A DNA stretch of 64,000 nt. Source: Agreia pratensis (GTDB taxonomy: Bacteria > Actinomycetota > Actinomycetes > Actinomycetales > Microbacteriaceae). Positions 49,035-58,620 of this stretch are shown piece after piece. The translations under genes and the position numbers were made by a program. Location of the stretch: assembly GCF_900177685.1 (NCBI RefSeq), contig NZ_FXAY01000006.1, forward strand, positions 1-64,000, read 5' to 3'. Position 1 is the stretch's first letter, and every line of letters begins with the position of its first letter. The notes under the pieces are model-generated. The model worked only from the letters and a program-made list of their open reading frames with translations, made no database searches and had not been told where the DNA came from.

Positions 49035-49949
49035 TCAGAATCCGAGTCGCCCGAGTTGCTTGGGGTCACGCTGCCAGTCTTTCGCCACCTTGACTCGCAG
49101 ACTGAGAAACACCTGCTTGCCGATGAGGGGCTCGATCTGCTCGCGGGCGGTGGCACCGACAGCGCCCAGCCGCGATCCGCCCTTTCCGATGATGATGGCC
49201 TTCTGGCTGTCGCGCTCGACGAACACGTTCGCATAGATCTCGACGAGCTCGCGATCGTCGCGCTCGATGATGTCGTCGATGGTGACGGCCAGCGAGTGGG
49301 GCAGCTCGTCGTGCACCCCCTCGAGCGCGGCCTCGCGAATGAACTCGGAGATGCGCGCCTCGAGCCCTTCGTCGGTCGTCTGCTCGGTCGGATACAGCTG
49401 GGGAGAGACGGGAAGGAGGCGGATGAGCTCGGCAGAGAGGATGTCGAGCTGGATGCTGCTCTGGGCAGACACGGGAACCACGGCCGCCCAGTCGCGCAGC
49501 TCGGACACGGCGAGGAGCTGCTCGGCGACCGCCGGACGCGATGCCGCATCGATCTTGGTGACGATGGCGACCTTCTTCGCCTTGGGAAAGCTCTCGAGCT
49601 GCTCGTTGATGAACCTGTCGCCGGGGCCGAGCTTCTCATTCGCCGGGATACAGAAGCCGATCACGTCGACGTCGCCGAGGGTGGTCTGAACGATCGCGTT
49701 GAGACGCTCACCCAGAAGGGTGCGCGGCCGGTGCATACCGGGGGTGTCGACGAGGATCAGCTGACCGTCTTCGCGGTGCACGATACCGCGGATGGCCCGC
49801 CTCGTCGTCTGGGGCTTCGAGGAGGTGATCGCCACCTTCTCGCCCACGAGGGCGTTGGTCAGAGTCGATTTGCCGACGTTGGGACGCCCCACGAACGAGA
49901 CGAACCCCGCTCGGAAGTCGTTCGTTTCTTCGGTGCCGGAGTCGGTCAC
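49035..49949 (-). CDS. era: GTPase Era
   Basis: Needed for 30S maturation. GRPNVGKST (G1), DTPGMHRPRT (G3), TKID (G4), and a C-terminal KH domain (about 215-295, with IIGKGGSRLGAVG). GTG start at 49949 overlaps the upstream gene stop (GTGA). 304 residues. Confidence 0.97.
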   Translation of the reverse strand: MTDSGTEETNDFRAGFVSFVGRPNVGKSTLTNALVGEKVAITSSKPQTTRRAIRGIVHREDGQLILVDTPGMHRPRTLLGERLNAIVQTTLGDVDVIGFCIPANEKLGPGDRFINEQLESFPKAKKVAIVTKIDAASRPAVAEQLLAVSELRDWAAVVPVSAQSSIQLDILSAELIRLLPVSPQLYPTEQTTDEGLEARISEFIREAALEGVHDELPHSLAVTIDDIIERDDRELVEIYANVFVERDSQKAIIIGKGGSRLGAVGATAREQIEPLIGKQVFLSLRVKVAKDWQRDPKQLGRLGF

Positions 49950-51235
49950 TCGGATCCTCTCTCTGAGACGGTCGGCGTCGCCGACGTGTCTCGTTGCACC
50001 AGAACGGTGCTGATTCTTTTGCGGCGGCCCTCGGTTCGCTCGGCGGTCAGCACAAGGCCGTTCGCCGAGACCCGGGAGCCGCTTGACGGAAGTCGGCCCA
50101 GCTCTTTCGAGAGGAGGCCTCCCACCGAGTCGACGTCGTCGTCGTCTAGTTCGAGGTCGAACAATTCGCCGAGTTCATCGACCGGCAGTCGAGCGCTGAC
50201 ACGGTAGACACCAGGTGACACTGTCTCAACCTCCACGATCTCCCTGTCGTACTCGTCGGAGATGTCTCCGACCAGCTCCTCGATCAGGTCTTCGAGGGTG
50301 ACGAGGCCGGCGATTCCGCCGTACTCATCCACAACCATGGCCAGATGGTTCGAGTCGAGCTGCATCTGTCGCAGCGTGTCGTCAACTTTTTTCGACTCGG
50401 GAACAAAAAGTGCAGGACGGGCCAACTTACCCACGGCCGTCTTGTCGACCTTGTTCGGCTTCTCATAGCTGAGCCGCGCGACATCACGCAGATACAGGAT
50501 GCCGACGATCTCGTCGACATCGTCGGCCACCACGGGCATACGTGAGACGCCGGTACTCAGGAACAGGCCCATGCCCTGCCCGACCGTCGCCGTCACATCC
50601 ACCGTCACCATGTCGGTGCGCGGAATCATGACCTCGCGCACCACCGTGTCGGAGAAGTCGATGATCGAGTGGATGAGTTCGCGATCCTCTTCTTCGAGCA
50701 CGTCGAGCTCTGTCGCCTCGTCGACCATGCTGAGCAGCTGCTGCTCGGAGGTGAAAGCCGCAGATCGCGGACGGCCGGGCGTGACTCGATTGCCGAACGA
50801 GACGAGAGCCCCGGCGATAGGGCCGAGAACCACTCGGAGAGCGTGCACCAGGAAGGCCGTCAGACCGATCACGGCCTCTGGATGAGCCCGGCCCACACTG
50901 CGTGGGCTCGATCCGACCAGAACGAACGACACCGTCGTCATGATCAGGGCAGCGAACAGAAGGACCAGCCATGGCCCCTCGATCCAGACCGACAGCACGA
51001 TCGTGACGAGAACCGCGGCGGTCGTCTCCGAGACGACGCGGGCGAAGTTCACCGCGTTCATATGGGGGCTCGGATCCGTCGCGATTGCACGCAGCGATCT
51101 CTTCGCCCTGTACTTCTCGGCAAGTTCGGCGATGTCACCCCGGGAGAGTACGACGAGGGCCGAATCCGTCGCCGCGAACAGCCCTCCCAGCGCCACGAGA
51201 AGGAAAGCGGCGATCAGAAAGAGTGCAGTGATCAT
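49946..51235 (-). CDS. CNNM/CorC-type transporter-like protein with CBS domains
   Basis: 429 residues: DUF21/CNNM membrane domain (about 1-175, four hydrophobic segments), a CBS pair (about 205-325, [12 protein letters not shown] and [23 protein letters not shown]) and a C-terminal CorC/HlyC domain (340-415). Often called hemolysin-like; relatives take part in magnesium or cobalt handling. Coupled to ybeY and era by overlaps. Confidence 0.93.
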   Translation of the reverse strand: MITALFLIAAFLLVALGGLFAATDSALVVLSRGDIAELAEKYRAKRSLRAIATDPSPHMNAVNFARVVSETTAAVLVTIVLSVWIEGPWLVLLFAALIMTTVSFVLVGSSPRSVGRAHPEAVIGLTAFLVHALRVVLGPIAGALVSFGNRVTPGRPRSAAFTSEQQLLSMVDEATELDVLEEEDRELIHSIIDFSDTVVREVMIPRTDMVTVDVTATVGQGMGLFLSTGVSRMPVVADDVDEIVGILYLRDVARLSYEKPNKVDKTAVGKLARPALFVPESKKVDDTLRQMQLDSNHLAMVVDEYGGIAGLVTLEDLIEELVGDISDEYDREIVEVETVSPGVYRVSARLPVDELGELFDLELDDDDVDSVGGLLSKELGRLPSSGSRVSANGLVLTAERTEGRRKRISTVLVQRDTSATPTVSERGSE

Positions 51236-51699
51236 GTACGACGGCGACGCTCGGTGGCCGCGAAGCCGGTGAGAATGTCACGCTGCAGACCGAACATCTC
51301 TTTCTCCTCGTCGGGTTCTGCGTGATCGAATCCGAGAAGGTGGAGAACCCCGTGGGCGGTCAGGAGCTGCAACTCGTCGAGGGTCGTGTGCCCGGCACCG
51401 ACAGCCTGCACTTCAGCCACCTGAGGGCACAGCACGATGTCTCCGAGCAGCCCGGGAGGGGTCGGTGCGTCTTCGGTACCCGGACGCAGCTCGTCCATGG
51501 GAAAGCTCAGGACATCCGTGGGCCCGGGCTCGTCCATCCACTGCACGTGAAGCTGTTCCATCGCGGCCTCGTCGACCAGCACGATGGCCAGCTCGGCGTC
51601 GGGATGCACGTGGAGCTGATCGAGCGCGTAGGTCGCGAGCCGCAGAATGGCCGTCTCATCGACAGGAATCGCGGACTCGTTGTTGATCTCGATGCTCAT
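51232..51699 (-). CDS. ybeY: Endoribonuclease YbeY
   Basis: 155 residues. Zinc motif [11 protein letters not shown] with His116, His120 and His126; DVLSFPMDE near 62. Matures rRNA and works with Era. ATG overlaps the phoH stop; stop overlaps the next gene. Confidence 0.96.
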   Translation of the reverse strand: MSIEINNESAIPVDETAILRLATYALDQLHVHPDAELAIVLVDEAAMEQLHVQWMDEPGPTDVLSFPMDELRPGTEDAPTPPGLLGDIVLCPQVAEVQAVGAGHTTLDELQLLTAHGVLHLLGFDHAEPDEEKEMFGLQRDILTGFAATERRRRT

Positions 51700-52739
51700 C
51701 GCGTCTTCTTGTACCTTTGGTCTCGCTCGGAGGCGCCGATCGTGTCGCCGGCCTTCTTGGCCATCTGAATCTGGTCGTATTTCGTGTAGGCGTCGACGAT
51801 CTGTCCTACCAGCGTGTGCCGCACGACATCCGCGCTCGTCATGGTGGCAAAGTGGATGTCGTCGATGTCTCCCAGGACTCGTGTCACCAATTGCAGACCG
51901 CTCGTGCCCATGGGCAGATCGACCTGGGTGATATCGCCCGTGATCACCATGCGCGAGCCGAAGCCCAGGCGGGTGAGGAACATCTTCATCTGCTCCGGCG
52001 TGGTGTTCTGGGCTTCGTCGAGCACGATGAACGAATCGTTGAGCGTGCGCCCGCGCATGTAGGCGAGCGGCGCGACCTCGATCGTTCCCGCGGCAAGCAG
52101 CTTCGGAACGACCTCGGGATCGAGCATCTCGTTGAGCGCGTCGTACAGAGGCCGCAGATACGGATCGATCTTGTCGGTCAGGCTCCCGGGAAGGTAGCCG
52201 AGACGCTCCCCCGCTTCGACGGCGGGGCGCGTGAGAATGATGCGATTGACCTCTTTGCGCTGCAGCGCCTGCACGGCCTTGGCCATCGCGAGGTAGGTCT
52301 TGCCCGTGCCGGCCGGCCCGATTCCGAAGACGATGGTGTTCTCGTCGATCGCGTCGACATAGGCCTTCTGACCCGCCGTCTTCGGCCGGATGCTCTTGCC
52401 CCTGGTCGAGAGAATCGCCTGCCCGAGCAGATCCACCGGACTCGCGCCCTTGTCGGCGTCGAGGATCGCAGCACTCGAGGTGACTTCGGTGGAGGTCAAA
52501 TCCTGTCCGTTCTTGATCATAAGGAGAAGTTCTTCGACGAGCCGCCTGGCCGCATCGACCTCGTCGGCATCGAGCCCTGTGAGAGTGACATCATTGCCCC
52601 TGACATGCACATCGACGCCCGGGTACTGCTTCTCGATCGTCGAGAGAAGGCGATCCTGCGGCCCAAGCAGGCGCACCATGGCGATGCCGTCTATGTGGAT
52701 GCGCGCTTCACCCTGCGCTGAGCCCTCAGCCGGCGGCAA
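51696..52739 (-). CDS. PhoH-like ATPase (TTG start)
   Basis: 347 residues. An N-terminal KH-like part ([12 protein letters not shown]) and a helicase-type ATPase: [13 protein letters not shown] (Walker A), [11 protein letters not shown] (Walker B), [11 protein letters not shown]. The best start is TTG at 52739 ([14 protein letters not shown]), preceded by GGAGAGGG; no ATG or GTG in a suitable place gives a complete N-terminus, ATG lying only at residue 22. It overlaps the HIT gene by 14 bases. Confidence 0.9.
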   Translation of the reverse strand: MPPAEGSAQGEARIHIDGIAMVRLLGPQDRLLSTIEKQYPGVDVHVRGNDVTLTGLDADEVDAARRLVEELLLMIKNGQDLTSTEVTSSAAILDADKGASPVDLLGQAILSTRGKSIRPKTAGQKAYVDAIDENTIVFGIGPAGTGKTYLAMAKAVQALQRKEVNRIILTRPAVEAGERLGYLPGSLTDKIDPYLRPLYDALNEMLDPEVVPKLLAAGTIEVAPLAYMRGRTLNDSFIVLDEAQNTTPEQMKMFLTRLGFGSRMVITGDITQVDLPMGTSGLQLVTRVLGDIDDIHFATMTSADVVRHTLVGQIVDAYTKYDQIQMAKKAGDTIGASERDQRYKKTR

Positions 52740-53088
52740 GAGAACCCTCTCCGAGATCGCCAGCGAGAACATGCGCGTGCACATGGAAAACGGTCTGACC
52801 CGCGGCCTCGCCCGTGTTGAAGACCAGTCGGAACTCGCCGCCGGCACGCTCGTCGGCGATATGAGATGCGAGCGCCACCACCTCGGCGAGCAGCGCAGGA
52901 TCGCCAGCGGCGAGCTCGACGACATTGCGATACTTCTCGGTCTTCGGCACGACGAGAACGTGCACGGGCGCCTTCGGGGCGATGTCTTCGAACGCGATGA
53001 CCGTATCGGTCTCGGCAATGATCGTGGCGGGAATCTCGCGCGCGACGATGAGCGAGAAGATCGAGGGTGAATCGCCTGAGGTTGACAT
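52726..53088 (-). CDS. HIT-family nucleotide hydrolase
   Basis: 120 residues, Hint type. The histidine triad HVHAHVLAGD is near 103; N-terminal FSLIVAREIPATIIAETD and HVLVVPKTEK are typical. Hydrolyses nucleoside phosphoramidates in relatives. Between rsmE and phoH, as in other actinobacteria. Confidence 0.94.
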   Translation of the reverse strand: MSTSGDSPSIFSLIVAREIPATIIAETDTVIAFEDIAPKAPVHVLVVPKTEKYRNVVELAAGDPALLAEVVALASHIADERAGGEFRLVFNTGEAAGQTVFHVHAHVLAGDLGEGSLAAG

Positions 53089-53171
53089 GTCTCTATCTTA
53101 AGAGCGTCGGCTTCGCCGCAGCAGGCGGCGCCGGGCGCGTTCGCTCTCGGCACAGCCCGGGAACGTGCCCG

Positions 53172-53912
53172 TCACCAGCGGTTCAGCCGTACGTTGAGCA
53201 CGGACAGCGCGGATGGACCCGCCGTCGACGTGCGCAGAATCTCATCGCCCAGTCGCACTCGAATGGCTCCCCGGCTCTCGAAGAGGTCGAGTTCGTGGGG
53301 CGCGATGCCCCCCTCGGGACCGACCACGAGAATGAGCACCTGCGCATCCGCCGGCAATGCCACCTCAGAGAGGCGGGCCTCTGCGGTCGGGTCGAGCACC
53401 AGCAGTGTGGCGTGTTCGGCGAGTCGAGCGAGCTGCTTGGTGTTCATGTGCTGCTCGATCGAGGGCACCCACGCGCGGATCGACTGCTTCGCGGCCTCTC
53501 GCACGATGGCGCCCCAGCGCTCCATGCCCTTCGCGACCTTCGCGCCCGTCCACTTCGACACCGACCGCTCGGCCGCCCAGGGTATGACCCCGGATGCGCC
53601 GAGCTCGGTCGCCGCCTGAACGGCCAGTTCGTCTCGGTCTCCCTTGGCAAGTGCCTGGGCCAACCACACCTCGGGAACGGGCGCGGCATCGAGAGTCGAC
53701 GACTCGACCCTGATCTCGAGCGCCGCGGGCTCGACCGTCACGATCGGGCCGCGCACCACGAGCCCCGCACCATCTCCGATGGAGATGACCTCGCCGATCC
53801 GGAGACGATTGACCGTCACCGCGTGACGCGCCTCGGGACCGGCCAGCGCGACGCCGTCTCCGACGGCGTGCGGGGCGTCGGCGAGGTCGGCGCGCAGGAA
53901 GAGGGAACTCAC
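53172..53912 (-). CDS. rsmE: 16S rRNA m3U1498 methyltransferase
   Basis: 246 residues, SPOUT knot. VGPEGGIAPHELDLF (about 203) is the knot motif, and LRTSTAGPSALSVLN the C-terminal one; an N-terminal PUA-like domain (HAVTVNRLRIGEVISIGDG) precedes. GTG start at 53912, nine bases after dnaJ. Confidence 0.95.
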   Translation of the reverse strand: MSSLFLRADLADAPHAVGDGVALAGPEARHAVTVNRLRIGEVISIGDGAGLVVRGPIVTVEPAALEIRVESSTLDAAPVPEVWLAQALAKGDRDELAVQAATELGASGVIPWAAERSVSKWTGAKVAKGMERWGAIVREAAKQSIRAWVPSIEQHMNTKQLARLAEHATLLVLDPTAEARLSEVALPADAQVLILVVGPEGGIAPHELDLFESRGAIRVRLGDEILRTSTAGPSALSVLNVRLNRW

Positions 53913-53921
53913 CGTACAGTC

Positions 53922-55028
53922 CTAGACGTTGAGGAAGCGGTCGCGCAGCTTGGCGAACAGGCCCTGCTGGAAGTGTCCCAGGTTGGGGGCAGGATACTTG
54001 TGCGCTTTCGCGAGCTGCTTCACCAGCTCTTTCTGCTTGTGGTCGAGCTTCGTGGGCGTCGTCACCTGCACTCCGATCTTGAGGTCGCCGCGACCCTGTC
54101 CGCGAAGATGGGTGATTCCGCGGCCCTTCACCGTGATGATCTCTGCGCTCTGCGTGCCGGGCTTGATCTCTACTTCGATGTCGCCGTCGAGGGCGGTGAC
54201 GCTGGAGGTCGTGCCGAGCACCGCATCCCACATGAAGACCTCGAGTGTGCACAGGATGTCGTCGCCGTTTCGGCTGAAGATGTCGTGGTGGCGCACCTTC
54301 ATCTCAAGGTACAGATCGCCATTCGGTCCGCCCGCCGGGCCGACCTCACCCTGGCCGATGAGCTGCAGACGCAGGCCCGTGTCGACGCCGGCAGGGATGT
54401 CGACGGGGATCGACCGCCGCGCACGCACGCGCCCCTGGCCCTGGCAGGTGACGCAGGGAGCGGGGATGACGGTGCCGTAGCCGCGGCACGTGCCGCAGGG
54501 GGCGCTCGTCATGACGTTGCCGAGAAGCGAGCGCACAGCGCGCTGAATCTGGCCGCTGCCACCGCAGATATCGCAGGTGACGGGGGATGTGCCGGGCTGG
54601 CAGCACGAGCCGTTGCAGGTTTCGCAGACCACGGCCGTGTCGACCTCGAGGTCGCGGTGTGTTCCGAAGATGACCTCGCCGAGGTCGATCTCGACGCGCA
54701 GCAGGGCATCTTGGCCGCGCTCCTCGCGCGACTTCGGACCTCGTGAGCCCCCCTGCGCCCCGAAGAAGGTCTCGAAGATGTCGCCGAAGCCTCCGAATCC
54801 GCCCTGTCCTCCAGGGAAGCCCTGCTGGGGCCCTCGGTCGTAGTCGCGGCGCTGGCCTGGATCGCTCAGCACATCGTAGGCATGCGTCACCGCCTTGAAC
54901 TTCTCTTCTGCGTCGGGCGCGGAGTTCACATCGGGGTGCAGCTCGCGCGCCAGCCGCCGATAGGCCTTCTTTATCTCTTCGGGGGTGGCGCTCTTGTCTA
55001 CGCCGAGCACGTCGTAATGGTCAGCCAC
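53922..55028 (-). CDS. dnaJ: Chaperone DnaJ (DnaJ2 type)
   Basis: 368 residues. J domain 1-70 with HPD (LHPDVN), Gly/Phe-rich linker (GGFGGFGD), four-cysteine zinc repeats (CETCNGS, CDICGGSGQ, CGTCRGYGT, CVTCQGQGR) and C-terminal substrate domains. The first repeat reads CNGSCC instead of the usual CxGxG, one Gly replaced by Cys. GTG start. Follows hrcA, so it is the HrcA-controlled copy. Confidence 0.95.
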   Translation of the reverse strand: MADHYDVLGVDKSATPEEIKKAYRRLARELHPDVNSAPDAEEKFKAVTHAYDVLSDPGQRRDYDRGPQQGFPGGQGGFGGFGDIFETFFGAQGGSRGPKSREERGQDALLRVEIDLGEVIFGTHRDLEVDTAVVCETCNGSCCQPGTSPVTCDICGGSGQIQRAVRSLLGNVMTSAPCGTCRGYGTVIPAPCVTCQGQGRVRARRSIPVDIPAGVDTGLRLQLIGQGEVGPAGGPNGDLYLEMKVRHHDIFSRNGDDILCTLEVFMWDAVLGTTSSVTALDGDIEVEIKPGTQSAEIITVKGRGITHLRGQGRGDLKIGVQVTTPTKLDHKQKELVKQLAKAHKYPAPNLGHFQQGLFAKLRDRFLNV

Positions 55029-55124
55029 GCGGGCCTCTCCTTATAAGTCGGGATTCGCTGGCCGTGGAGCGGCAGCGTTCTGTCAGATGGGGGCAACGCC
55101 GAGACGACGAGCCGGGAAACGGGG

Positions 55125-56147
55125 TCAACTCTCTCCGAGAGCGCGCGAGAGGTAGCGAGCCACCGCGCGCACGGCAGCGATGTTGCTCGAGTAGTCCATG
55201 CGCGTCGGGCCGAGCACGCCGAGGTGCGCGAGAGAACCGCCCTGCGCACTGTAACCGCTCGCGAGGATGGACGTCTCGCCCAGGCCGAACGGCGCGTTCT
55301 CGCGGCCGATGCTCACCGAGACGCCACGCTGATCGGCTTCGAGTTCGCTGAACAGTCGCAGCAGAACGACCTGTTCTTCGACTGCCTCGAGCACGGGCAG
55401 GATGCTGCCGTGGAAGTCGTTCTCGGTACGCACGAGATTGGACGCGCCGGCGATGACCAGTCTGTCGTGGCGCGTGGCCGCGACGTGATCGGCGATGGAT
55501 GCGACGATGACCCGCACCACGGGCATCCGGGACGCCGCGAACATGCCAGGAAGCTCGCCGAGGCGAGCGGCCGCCTCGACGACGCCGACGCCCGCGAGCG
55601 CCGTGTTGAGCTTGGCGCGGAGTTCGCCGATGAAATCGACGTCGACCTCACCGGGAACATCGACGACGCGCTGGTCGACGTGCCCGGAGTCGGTGATGAC
55701 GACGAGAAGGAGTTTCTGCGGCGCGAGCGCGACCACCTCGAGGTGACGGAACCGCGCCTGCTGCAGCGACGGATACTGCACCATGGCCACCTGTCGGGTG
55801 AGCTGGCTGAGAAGCCTCACGGTTCGTGCGAGAACGTCGTCGAGATCGGCGGACTCGCCGAGGAAGGTCTCGATCGCTTGACGCTGAGCCGACGTCAACG
55901 GCTTGAGGTCGGCCAGGTGGTCGACGAACAAGCGATATCCCTTGTCTGTCGGTATGCGACCCGACGACGTGTGAGGGGCCGTGATCAACTCTTCTTCTTC
56001 GAGGAGCGCCATGTCGTTTCGGATGGTGGCCGCTGAGACACCGAATGAGTGCCGATCGACGATCGACTTGGAGCCGACGGGCTCACGGGAGGCCACATAG
56101 TCTTGAACGATGACGCGGAGCACTTCGAGGCTGCGGTCTGACACCAT
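55125..56147 (-). CDS. hrcA: Heat-shock repressor HrcA
   Basis: 340 residues. N-terminal winged helix (RSLEVLRVIVQDYVASREPV, then FGVSAATIRNDMALLEEE), GAF-like middle and C-terminal domain. It binds CIRCE; a near-perfect CIRCE lies 56 bases upstream. ATG at 56147 with GGAGG nearby; the upstream extension is not used. Confidence 0.96.
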   Translation of the reverse strand: MVSDRSLEVLRVIVQDYVASREPVGSKSIVDRHSFGVSAATIRNDMALLEEEELITAPHTSSGRIPTDKGYRLFVDHLADLKPLTSAQRQAIETFLGESADLDDVLARTVRLLSQLTRQVAMVQYPSLQQARFRHLEVVALAPQKLLLVVITDSGHVDQRVVDVPGEVDVDFIGELRAKLNTALAGVGVVEAAARLGELPGMFAASRMPVVRVIVASIADHVAATRHDRLVIAGASNLVRTENDFHGSILPVLEAVEEQVVLLRLFSELEADQRGVSVSIGRENAPFGLGETSILASGYSAQGGSLAHLGVLGPTRMDYSSNIAAVRAVARYLSRALGES

Positions 56148-56202
56148 GTCGCGACACCTCCCTCTCGTCTGCACTCTTTCGTCTGCTCAGTCTCGCGAAC
56201 GA

Positions 56203-56234
56203 TTGGCACTCGGAGATCCTGAGTGCCAATTATA
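56203..56234 (-). promoter_or_regulatory. CIRCE element and -10 box of hrcA-dnaJ
   Basis: TTGGCACTC (56203-56211), nine bases, GAGTGCCAA (56221-56229): the CIRCE repeat with one symmetric change (TTGGCACTC for TTAGCACTC). On the minus strand TATAAT (56229-56234) abuts it, so bound HrcA would block the promoter. Confidence 0.9.
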
Positions 56235-56329
56235 TCTCGCTGACGGCATCGGCGGATCATTGCCCACCAGACGAGTTGCGCAGTATCTTGTGCTGGAAGC
56301 CCCCATCCAGCGACGAAAGGCCGCGACTC

Positions 56330-56914
56330 ATGTCCGATCCCAACGCAACTCCTGAGAACCCCTCGGGTGCGGGCGGGCCGACGCCCCCTCCCTACACGCC
56401 GCCCGCAGGCCAGGTTCCCCCCGACTTCGGCACGCCCGCCGGCGGATCCGTTCCCCCGCAGTCCGGCGCTCCGCAGTACGGCGCTCCGCAGTATGGCGCT
56501 CCGACCGGTGGCCAGACGCCGCCGCCCGGATACACGCCCCAACCCGCCGCGGCCCCGGGCGCACCGTTCAGCCAGTCCGACGACAAGCTCTGGGCGTCGC
56601 TCGCGCACTTCGGCGGCGTTCTCAGCTTCGTTCCGCCTCTGATCATCTGGCTCGTTGCCAAAGACCGCGGTCCCCTGACCAACCAGGAAGGCAAGGAGTC
56701 GCTGAACTACCAGATCACGATCGCCATCGCCTGGGTCGCCTATTCGATTCTCGCCATCATCCTCGGACTGATCCCGATCGTCGGACCGATCCTCGCGCTG
56801 ATCCTCGTACTGGCGATCTGGGCCGCCCAGATCGTCTTCCCGATCATCGGCGGAGTCAAGGTGAACGGCGGCGGCACCTACCGTTACCCGTTCGCCCTCC
56901 GTCTCATCAAGTAG
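56330..56914 (+). CDS. DUF4870 membrane protein with proline-rich N-terminus
   Basis: 194 residues. First 95 are rich in Pro, Gly, Gln and Tyr (PQYGAPQYGAP), then DUF4870: DDKLWASLAHFGGVLSFVPP, three hydrophobic segments, TYRYPFALRLIK end. Start ATG at 56330 (MSDPNATPEN). Function unknown; divergent from hrcA. Confidence 0.85.
   Translation: MSDPNATPENPSGAGGPTPPPYTPPAGQVPPDFGTPAGGSVPPQSGAPQYGAPQYGAPTGGQTPPPGYTPQPAAAPGAPFSQSDDKLWASLAHFGGVLSFVPPLIIWLVAKDRGPLTNQEGKESLNYQITIAIAWVAYSILAIILGLIPIVGPILALILVLAIWAAQIVFPIIGGVKVNGGGTYRYPFALRLIK
56465..56503 (+). repeat. 15-bp in-frame tandem repeat
   Basis: GGCGCTCCGCAGTAC at 56465 is repeated at 56480 (one change) and in part at 56495, encoding GAPQY repeats. 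Repeat-number variation is possible. Confidence 0.7.
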
Positions 56915-56928
56915 ACGAATACGTCAGG

Positions 56929-56961
56929 AGCGCCGGTCGACACCTCGTGTCGCTCGGCGCT
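56929..56961 (+). terminator. Terminator between the two DUF4870 genes
   Basis: AGCGCCG (56929-56935) and CGGCGCT (56955-56961) with an inner ACAC/GTGT stem, then TTCTTTGCTTT. It ends 12 bases before the next start codon, so it may limit read-through to the second gene. Confidence 0.65.
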
Positions 56962-56972
56962 TCTTTGCTTTA

Positions 56973-57362
56973 ATGGTCAACATGACATCAGCCCCGCCTC
57001 CGTCCAACGCCTCGTATCAGGCGCAACCTCCGATGGCGCCGCAAGACCAACGCCTCTGGGCGACACTTATTCACCTCGGTGGAATCCTCTTCGGATTCGT
57101 GCCCGCGCTCGTCGGCTATCTCGTCTTGAAAGACCGAGGAGACTTCATTCGCCAGCACACGCTCGAGGAACTGAACTTTCAGATCTCTCTGGCGATCTAC
57201 CTGACCGCCACGGTGCTCCTCGGCTTCGTGACGTTCTTCATCGGAACGATCCTGGCGTTGCCGCTCGCTGTCGCGGCGATCATCTTCATGGTCATCGCCG
57301 CCGTCAAGGCGAACGCGGGAGAGTTCTACCGCTATCCGTTGACCATCCGCTTCGTCAAGTAA
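56973..57362 (+). CDS. DUF4870 membrane protein
   Basis: 129 residues, second copy: QDQRLWATLIHLGGILFGFVPA, YLVLKDRGDFIRQHTLEELNF (TLEELNFQISL), then two more hydrophobic segments and EFYRYPLTIRFVK. Start ATG at 56973 or 56982. It lacks the long proline-rich head of its neighbour. Converges with hemW, stops seven bases apart. Confidence 0.85.
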   Translation: MVNMTSAPPPSNASYQAQPPMAPQDQRLWATLIHLGGILFGFVPALVGYLVLKDRGDFIRQHTLEELNFQISLAIYLTATVLLGFVTFFIGTILALPLAVAAIIFMVIAAVKANAGEFYRYPLTIRFVK

Positions 57363-57368
57363 CGAAGG

Positions 57369-58592
57369 CTAGCTCGTCAGACGCCTGACCACGGCGTCGG
57401 CGAGCAGCCTTCCCCTCAGGGTGAGGACAACCGCGCCCTGGATGGCCGAGCGCCCGTCGACGAGGCCATCGGCGATCAATCCTGCGACCTCTCGCCTCGG
57501 CTCTGCCGCAAGCGAGTCGATGCGCAGGCCCTCACGGATGCGCGTCAGGAGCAGGACCCGCTCTGTCTCGCGGGTCGTCGCATCCAGAGTCTCGCGGCCG
57601 GCGGCCGGCGAATGGCCGGCCGCGATGCGCTCAGCGTAGGCGGCGGGATGCTTGACGTTCCACCATCGTGTGTCGCCGACGTAGCTGTGAGCTCCGGGGC
57701 CGATGCCCCACCAGTCGTGTCCCTGCCAGTACGCGAGATTGTGCCGCGAGACGAATGTGTCGTTCGCCGCCCAGTTACTGACCTCGTACCAGGAGTACCC
57801 GGCAGCCGCGAGCATCTCGTCGGCCAACTCGTACATGTCGGCCTCGAGATCGTCGTCGGGCTCCGCGACCTCGCCTGACTTGATCTGACGAGCCAGCTTC
57901 GTTCCCTGCTCGACGATGAGCGCGTAAGCCGAAAGGTGATCGGGCCGGGAGGCCAAGGCGCTCTCGAGCGAGGTGCGCCAGTTCTCGAGCGACTCCCCCG
58001 GTGTGCCATAGATGAGGTCGAGGCTCACCTGGAGCCCGGCCTCGCGTGCCCATTCGACCACGAGCGGCACCCGCTCGGGATCGTGCGTGCGATCGAGGGT
58101 GCGCAGCACATGAGGCACGGCGGACTGCATGCCGAAGCTGACCCGAGTGAATCCGGCGTCGGCGAGGGTCTTCAGGTAATCGGCGTCGACACTGTCGGGG
58201 TTCGCCTCTGTCGTGACCTCGGCGCCCTGCTGCAGCCCCCACGCGTCGCGGACGGCCGCGAGCATGCGCACGAGGTTCTCGGCGGGCAGCAATGTCGGCG
58301 TTCCGCCGCCGAAGAAGACCGTCGACACCTCTCGAGAAGGCACGCCCGACTGCTCGAGTACACGACGAGCGAGGTCGACTTCGACCACCGCCTGAGACGC
58401 GTAGTCGGACTGCTTGGCACCCCGCAGCTCGGTGGCCGTATAAGTGTTGAAGTCGCAATAGCCGCAGCGCACACGACAGAAGGGCACGTGCAGATAGACG
58501 CCGAAGTTGCGAGAGTCGGCGTCACGGTCGGAGCCTACGGGGAGCAGACCATCGAGCGGTGCGGGATCGCCTAGCGGGAGCGCCGACGCCAT
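57369..58592 (-). CDS. hemW: Radical-SAM heme chaperone HemW-like protein
   Basis: 407 residues. Radical-SAM cysteines 39, 43 and 46 (PFCRVRCGYCDF), FFGGGTPTLLP near 93, and a HemW C-terminal domain (270-400). It lacks evidence for coproporphyrinogen oxidase activity; HemW relatives deliver heme. Confidence 0.93.
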   Translation of the reverse strand: MASALPLGDPAPLDGLLPVGSDRDADSRNFGVYLHVPFCRVRCGYCDFNTYTATELRGAKQSDYASQAVVEVDLARRVLEQSGVPSREVSTVFFGGGTPTLLPAENLVRMLAAVRDAWGLQQGAEVTTEANPDSVDADYLKTLADAGFTRVSFGMQSAVPHVLRTLDRTHDPERVPLVVEWAREAGLQVSLDLIYGTPGESLENWRTSLESALASRPDHLSAYALIVEQGTKLARQIKSGEVAEPDDDLEADMYELADEMLAAAGYSWYEVSNWAANDTFVSRHNLAYWQGHDWWGIGPGAHSYVGDTRWWNVKHPAAYAERIAAGHSPAAGRETLDATTRETERVLLLTRIREGLRIDSLAAEPRREVAGLIADGLVDGRSAIQGAVVLTLRGRLLADAVVRRLTS

Positions 58593-58620
58593 CAGCGCCG
58601 ACCAATCGCGCCGTGGGTGC

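Noticed and set aside
48393-50207. 604-codon plus-strand frame opposite dapA and era
   Set aside because: Antisense shadow with Asp/Arg-rich low-complexity product.
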